From an uncultured Lachnospiraceae bacterium (GTDB lineage Bacteria > Bacillota > Clostridia > Lachnospirales > Lachnospiraceae): a DNA stretch of 14,795 nucleotides. The stretch covers positions 1-14,795 of the forward strand of contig CACXFW010000084.1 in NCBI GenBank assembly GCA_902767065.1, given 5' to 3'. Each line of letters opens with the position of its first letter. Within the stretch, counting starts at the first letter, position 1. The position numbers and the translations under genes are program-made. Below, one piece after another: positions 14,730-14,795 of this stretch. The notes under the pieces are model-generated. The model was not told where the DNA came from, did no database searches, and was given only the letters and a program-made list of their open reading frames with translations.

Positions 14730-14743
14730 GCAGCGCTTGCTGC
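14730..14743 (+). repeat. Short hairpin after the htrA stop codon
   Basis: GCAGC (14730-14734) pairs with GCTGC (14739-14743) around GCTT. It lacks a following T-run, so it is unlikely to be the terminator itself. Confidence 0.4.
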
Positions 14744-14762
14744 CGGATGATGTAAAGATTTA

Positions 14763-14795
14763 TAGTCAACGTCAAATATGATTTGACGTTGACTA
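14763..14795. repeat. Perfect 15-bp inverted repeat at the window edge
   Basis: TAGTCAACGTCAAAT (14763-14777) and ATTTGACGTTGACTA (14781-14795) are exact complements around ATG. Each arm carries two direct GTCAA or TTGAC units. It may be the htrA terminator if a T-run follows outside the window, an operator of a MerR-like regulator with a TTGACG -35, or the end of a small mobile element. The edge prevents a decision. Confidence 0.85.

Overview
The window looks like chromosomal DNA of a gut-type Clostridia, most likely Lachnospiraceae. This is an inference from strong GGAGG-type ribosome binding sites, moderately high GC with G/C-ending codons, a BadF/HgdC-type activase typical of anaerobes, and a co-oriented core-metabolism backbone. 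No tRNA, rRNA, CRISPR array, transposase or phage gene is visible. Eleven protein-coding genes are supported, one of them cut by the left edge, plus a possible 13-codon ORF.

Layout. Positions 1-195 hold the 3' end of an acyl-CoA dehydratase activase. Positions 196-528 carry only short reading-frame fragments and look like decayed or intergenic DNA. Positions 529-3355 form a signalling pair: a membrane receptor with a periplasmic-binding-like sensor, a degenerate GGDEF domain and an apparently intact EAL (c-di-GMP phosphodiesterase) domain, followed by a 191-residue protein resembling a SpoIIAB/RsbW-like ATPase fold without its nucleotide-binding signatures. Between them the translation-start region is duplicated around the tiny ORF. 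A strong bidirectional hairpin terminator (3368-3404) separates this pair from two minus-strand genes for exported proteins: an unrecognised acidic protein (3465-4451) and a NAGPA-type phosphodiester glycosidase (4639-5712).

From a divergent intergenic region (5713-5920) rightward, all genes are on the plus strand. A DUF4432 aldose-epimerase-like gene and xylulokinase (xylB) form a sugar operon whose 123-bp spacer holds three consecutive hairpins; it ends in a clear intrinsic terminator at 8650-8680. Next come a 56-bp tandem repeat with embedded dyads and a MATE efflux transporter. Homoserine dehydrogenase (hom) has its own promoter in the short gap after the MATE gene and is followed 26 bp later by phosphoglycerate mutase gpmI. 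The last gene is an exported HtrA-like serine protease, followed by a 33-base perfect hairpin or palindrome running to the window edge.

I see no clear new defence or mobile system. The observations most worth checking are the 56-bp repeats before the MATE gene, the c-di-GMP receptor/degenerate-ATPase pair with its duplicated start site, the structured spacer before xylB, the edge palindrome, and the HtrA variant with GQSGG in place of GNSGG.
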